A DNA stretch of 64,000 nucleotides from Cochlodiniinecator piscidefendens (GTDB taxonomy: Bacteria; Pseudomonadota; Alphaproteobacteria; Rhodobacterales; Rhodobacteraceae). The stretch lies in the NCBI RefSeq assembly GCF_011326755.1, contig NZ_JAAOIE010000002.1, positions 496,001 to 560,000 on the forward strand, given 5' to 3'. The notes below the pieces were generated by a model. It did no database searches. It was not told the origin of the DNA and saw nothing but the letters and a program-made list of their open reading frames with translations. This document shows, piece by piece, positions 62,537 to 64,000 of this stretch. The position numbers were made by a program, and so were the translations under genes. The number at the start of each line of letters is the position of its first letter. Within the stretch, counting starts at the first letter, position 1.

Positions 62537-64000
62537 TTATTCAGCGGGCGCTGCGGCAGCGGCAGGGGCTTTCGCCTCGCCTTTTGCTACAGTCATCCAA
62601 AGGTTATAGGCCATGATCAGCGCACCACCGAGGTACATAACGCCCCCCAATCCGCGAACCACATTCATCGGGAACTTCGCCGCGACGGAGTCAACAAATG
62701 CGTTTACAAGGAAACCATTTGCATCAACTTCACGCCACATCAGCCCCTCCATAATACCGCTGACCCACATGGATGCCGCATAAAGAACGATACCGATCGT
62801 CGCGAGCCAAAAGTGCCAATTCACGAGTTTGAGGCTATAAAGGCCTGTTTTGTTCCACAGCTTCGGGAAGAGGTAGTAAAGCGCCCCAAAGGTAATCATC
62901 CCGTTCCAACCCAAAGCACCAGAATGCACGTGGCCAATGGTCCAGTCGGTATAGTGGCTCAGAGAGTTCACAGCACGGATCGACATCATCGGTCCTTCGA
63001 ATGTGGACATCCCGTAGAACCCGATAGAAATCACCATCATACGAATGATTGGATCGGTGCGCAGCTTGTCCCAAGCGCCTGAAAGCGTCATCAGACCGTT
63101 GATCATACCACCCCAGCTTGGCATCCATAGAATGATTGAGAAAACCATACCCAGTGTACCTGCCCAGTCCGGCAAAGCAGTATAGTGCAGGTGGTGTGGA
63201 CCAGCCCAGATGTATAGGAAGATCAGCGCCCAGAAGTGGATGATTGACAGTTTGTAGGAGAAAACCGGACGCTCAGCCTGCTTTGGCACAAAGTAATACA
63301 TCATGCCCAAGAAACCAGCAGTCAAGAAAAACCCAACCGCATTGTGGCCGTACCACCATTGAGTCATCGCATCTTGAACACCAGCGAAAATCTGAACTGA
63401 TTTAGACCCAAAGATGGATACCGGGATCGAAATGTTATTCACAACATGCAGCATCGCAACGGTGATAATGAAAGACAGATAAAACCAGTTCGCCACATAA
63501 ATATGAGGTTCTTTACGTTTGATAATGGTTCCCATAAACACCGCAAGATACGCAAGCCACACGACGGTCAACCAAATATCAACGTACCATTCAGGTTCTG
63601 CGTATTCCTTGGATTGTGTTGAGCCCAACAAATACCCAGTCGCAGCAAGCACGATAAACAGCTGATAGCCCCAAAACACAAACCATGCGAGGTTTCCACC
63701 CCAAAGCCGCGCCGCAGATGTACGCTGCACCACATAAAAAGAAGTACAGATCAGCGCGTTCCCACCAAAAGCGAAAATAACCGCTGAAGTGTGTAACGGG
63801 CGCAAACGACCAAAATTGGTGAACCCTTCGGCCCAATCAAAATTCAGCACCGGAAAGGCAAGCTGAAAGGCAATGAATGTCCCAGCTAAAAAGCCAACGA
63901 CGCCCCAAAAAGTTGTCGCAATAGCGCCTGCACGAACAACATCGTCCATGTAACCCGTTTCAGGTGCCGGTTTTGTTTCATGCGTATTTCGCAACGTCCA
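62537..64000 (-). CDS. ccoN: cbb3 cytochrome c oxidase catalytic subunit CcoN (partial)
   Basis: The heme-copper catalytic subunit, reaching the right edge of the window with its N-terminus missing. About 487 residues are visible of about 530. The frame is open to the last base (WTLRNTHE is already in frame at the edge), so no start lies in the window. Visible features are the low-spin heme region [17 protein letters not shown], the copper region [20 protein letters not shown], and [20 protein letters not shown] with the CuB histidines. It reduces O2 to water with high affinity and heads ccoNOQP. Confidence 0.97.
   Translation of the reverse strand, partial: WTLRNTHETKPAPETGYMDDVVRAGAIATTFWGVVGFLAGTFIAFQLAFPVLNFDWAEGFTNFGRLRPLHTSAVIFAFGGNALICTSFYVVQRTSAARLWGGNLAWFVFWGYQLFIVLAATGYLLGSTQSKEYAEPEWYVDIWLTVVWLAYLAVFMGTIIKRKEPHIYVANWFYLSFIITVAMLHVVNNISIPVSIFGSKSVQIFAGVQDAMTQWWYGHNAVGFFLTAGFLGMMYYFVPKQAERPVFSYKLSIIHFWALIFLYIWAGPHHLHYTALPDWAGTLGMVFSIILWMPSWGGMINGLMTLSGAWDKLRTDPIIRMMVISIGFYGMSTFEGPMMSIRAVNSLSHYTDWTIGHVHSGALGWNGMITFGALYYLFPKLWNKTGLYSLKLVNWHFWLATIGIVLYAASMWVSGIMEGLMWREVDANGFLVNAFVDSVAAKFPMNVVRGLGGVMYLGGALIMAYNLWMTVAKGEAKAPAAAAAPAE

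Noticed and set aside
1-64000. CRISPR arrays, tRNA or rRNA genes
   Set aside because: No regular spaced repeats, no cloverleaf with a convincing T-arm and no rRNA-like stretches were found by eye. A dedicated scan (tRNAscan-SE, Infernal) would settle it.

Overview
The window looks like chromosomal DNA of a marine alphaproteobacterium of the Rhodobacterales (Roseobacter group). The evidence is a taurine route through Tpa, Xsc and Pta with a TauR regulator, a cytoplasmic SoeABC-type sulfite oxidase, a ccoNOQP-ccoGHIS locus with an Fnr/FixK box, a YcjX/YcjF pair, hemC/hemE/hemF and ClpS, all with alphaproteobacterial features. I cannot name the genus. No tRNA, rRNA, CRISPR array or intact insertion sequence is visible.

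Layout. 1-6.2 kb: a group III truncated globin, a ycjX/GNAT/ycjF operon, a cystathionine-lyase-like enzyme, truA and a TetR regulator. 6.2-20.5 kb: a complete taurine dissimilation block. TauABC imports taurine, Tpa makes sulfoacetaldehyde, Xsc makes acetyl phosphate and sulfite, Pta makes acetyl-CoA, and SoeABC oxidises sulfite into the quinone pool. TauR operator pairs lie before tpa and xsc. 20.8-29.1 kb: a visibly more GC-rich island with a tripartite tricarboxylate transporter (tctC frameshifted; tctA and tctB fused), a PrpF/GalD-type isomerase, a 2-hydroxyacid dehydrogenase, a universal stress protein and a divergent TctD/TctE two-component system.

29.2-32.9 kb: the zinc uptake locus znuB-znuC-zur / znuA with a Zur-box candidate, then a GNAT gene. 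32.9-35.9 kb: hemC and hemE, divergent, each followed by a small exported or membrane protein. 36.3-40.4 kb: an accessory group (HxlR regulator, glutathionyl-hydroquinone reductase, SnoaL-like protein, hemerythrin-like protein, Tat-exported hydrolase, SemiSWEET transporter) that may deal with quinone or electrophile stress. 41-49.3 kb: an mdeR-mdeA-mdeB methionine catabolic cluster, an IS110-family remnant in a 1-kb gene-poor stretch, an acyl-CoA dehydrogenase, an AraC regulator and a thiolase that has lost its N-terminal half next to hemF.

49.4-56.2 kb: core genes (hemF, a lipoprotein, an SDR lacking its catalytic Tyr/Lys, rsmC-like, clpS, a HAD hydrolase, a D,D-carboxypeptidase with SPOR domain, an FAH-family hydrolase). 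56.2-64 kb: ccoSIHG and ccoPQON, all on the minus strand, encoding the cbb3 oxidase and its assembly factors; ccoN runs off the right edge.

The most unusual items are a cadherin-like/VCBS-type segment inserted in the periplasmic loop of TauC, the SDR without YxxxK, the homopolymer frameshift in tctC within an uncharacterised tricarboxylate catabolic island, and the truncated thiolase at the hemF border.
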